Positions 63,622-64,000 of a DNA stretch of 64,000 nt are shown here, piece after piece. Under the pieces are notes generated by a model. The model ran no database searches and was not told the origin of the DNA. It worked only from the letters and a program-made list of their open reading frames with translations. Both the position numbers and the translations under genes were made by a program. This stretch comes from Nocardia shimofusensis NBRC 100134 (GTDB taxonomy: Bacteria > Actinomycetota > Actinomycetes > Mycobacteriales > Mycobacteriaceae): assembly GCF_001613125.1 (NCBI RefSeq), contig NZ_BDBT01000012.1, positions 142,943 through 206,942 of the forward strand, in the 5' to 3' direction. Each line of letters starts with the position of its first letter. Position 1 is the stretch's first letter.

Positions 63622-64000
63622 CTCCCTCGAACAGTCTGGTGGCATCGTGGTGCGCGGCGGTTCCGTACCGATCGTAGGGCGATAGGCCAGCGGGCCCGCT
63701 GAGGCCAGACCCGAACGTGGCGCGCAGCTCGAAAGGGTGGTGCACGCGCCACCGGGTGCCGCGCTACCCACCTCGGTGGCGACCAGGCGGGCGACAGTGT
63801 CTCTGCCCTTGTCGGTCAGCACGTAGAAAGGGATCGCCCGCTCGAAATCCGGGCGGCTCACCACTTCGCAGCTCACGAGCTGTTCGCGCATGAGGCAGCC
63901 GAGCGTCAAGACGGTCGGAGCCATCAGCCCTCTGTCGGTCAAGTCCGATGCAGTACAGGGCTTTTCCGACGAGGCCAGTGCGCGCAGGACACGTTCCTGG
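63622..64000 (-). CDS. Partial winged-helix (MarR-like) coding segment, cut by the window edge
   Basis: In the same open frame as the gene at 63187, residues near the edge read QERVLRALASSEKPCTASDL then LTLGCLMREQLVSCEVV and FYVLTDKGRDTVARLV: a helix-turn-helix followed by a wing, as in MarR-type regulators. After that the text (63640-63770) looks low in coding character. Either a longer protein runs in from beyond 64000 and is fused to the next gene, or a separate regulator has lost its stop by frameshift. Confidence 0.4.

Overview
The window is high-GC actinobacterial DNA with strong G/C bias at third codon positions, many GTG starts and many 4-base ATGA/GTGA gene overlaps. A secreted antigen-85-like esterase, a cytoplasmic-type actinobacterial hydrogenase, a stand-alone LigD-type polymerase and narKGHJI together suggest a mycolic-acid-containing genus such as Nocardia or a close relative (inference). 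I saw no rRNA, tRNA, CRISPR array or intact insertion sequence.

Layout. 0-2.2 kb: a MerR regulator with a cobalamin-binding-like domain, a SnoaL-like protein and a TetR regulator. 2.3-8.6 kb: a tightly coupled operon (extradiol dioxygenase, FAH-family hydrolase, acyl-CoA synthetase, small membrane protein, flavin hydroxylase, SnoaL-like protein) that looks like an aromatic or polycyclic ring-cleavage pathway. It is divergent from the TetR gene across two related palindromes. 8.7-14.4 kb: SRPBCC protein, alpha/beta hydrolase, YcxB-like membrane protein and a MoxR ATPase/VWA pair. 14.4-22.6 kb: respiratory nitrate reductase operon narK-narG-narH-narJ-narI (minus strand). 22.9-25.1 kb: DHA2-type exporter divergent from its TetR repressor, with two palindromic operators. 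25.2-38.6 kb: UvrA-like ABC protein, AraC/VOC pair, PhoD-like phosphatase, Dps, esterase, TerD-AIM24 fusion, LigD polymerase domain coupled to a PLP enzyme, and a NatAB-like ABC exporter.

38.6-54.1 kb, minus strand: a complete high-affinity [NiFe]-hydrogenase locus. The order is hypA, hypB, CRP-like site, hhyS, hhyL, NifU/Rieske-like protein, two conserved proteins, a 551-residue protein, a 39-residue membrane protein, maturation protease, hypC, hypF, hypC, hypD, hypE, nickel permease and one conserved protein. The small subunit has Asp in place of the second Cys of the first proximal-cluster motif and no Tat signal, as in group 1h (formerly group 5) enzymes that scavenge atmospheric H2. Together with narGHI this gives an H2 input and a nitrate output for respiration.

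54.3-57.1 kb: PfpI-like protein, peroxiredoxin, a hypothetical protein and a small secreted protein. 57.2-61.6 kb: TetR regulator divergent, across a 31-bp inverted repeat, from an MpaB-family oxygenase followed by a DUF6285-like protein, an aminoglycoside-phosphotransferase-fold kinase and an acyl-CoA dehydrogenase. The last three resemble the LvaB/LvaA/LvaC module for 4-hydroxyacyl-CoA catabolism. 61.6-64 kb: a degraded, lower-GC stretch with a frameshifted Abi-like remnant and hairpins, then a HEAT-like protein, an uncharacterised small protein and a winged-helix domain running off the window edge.
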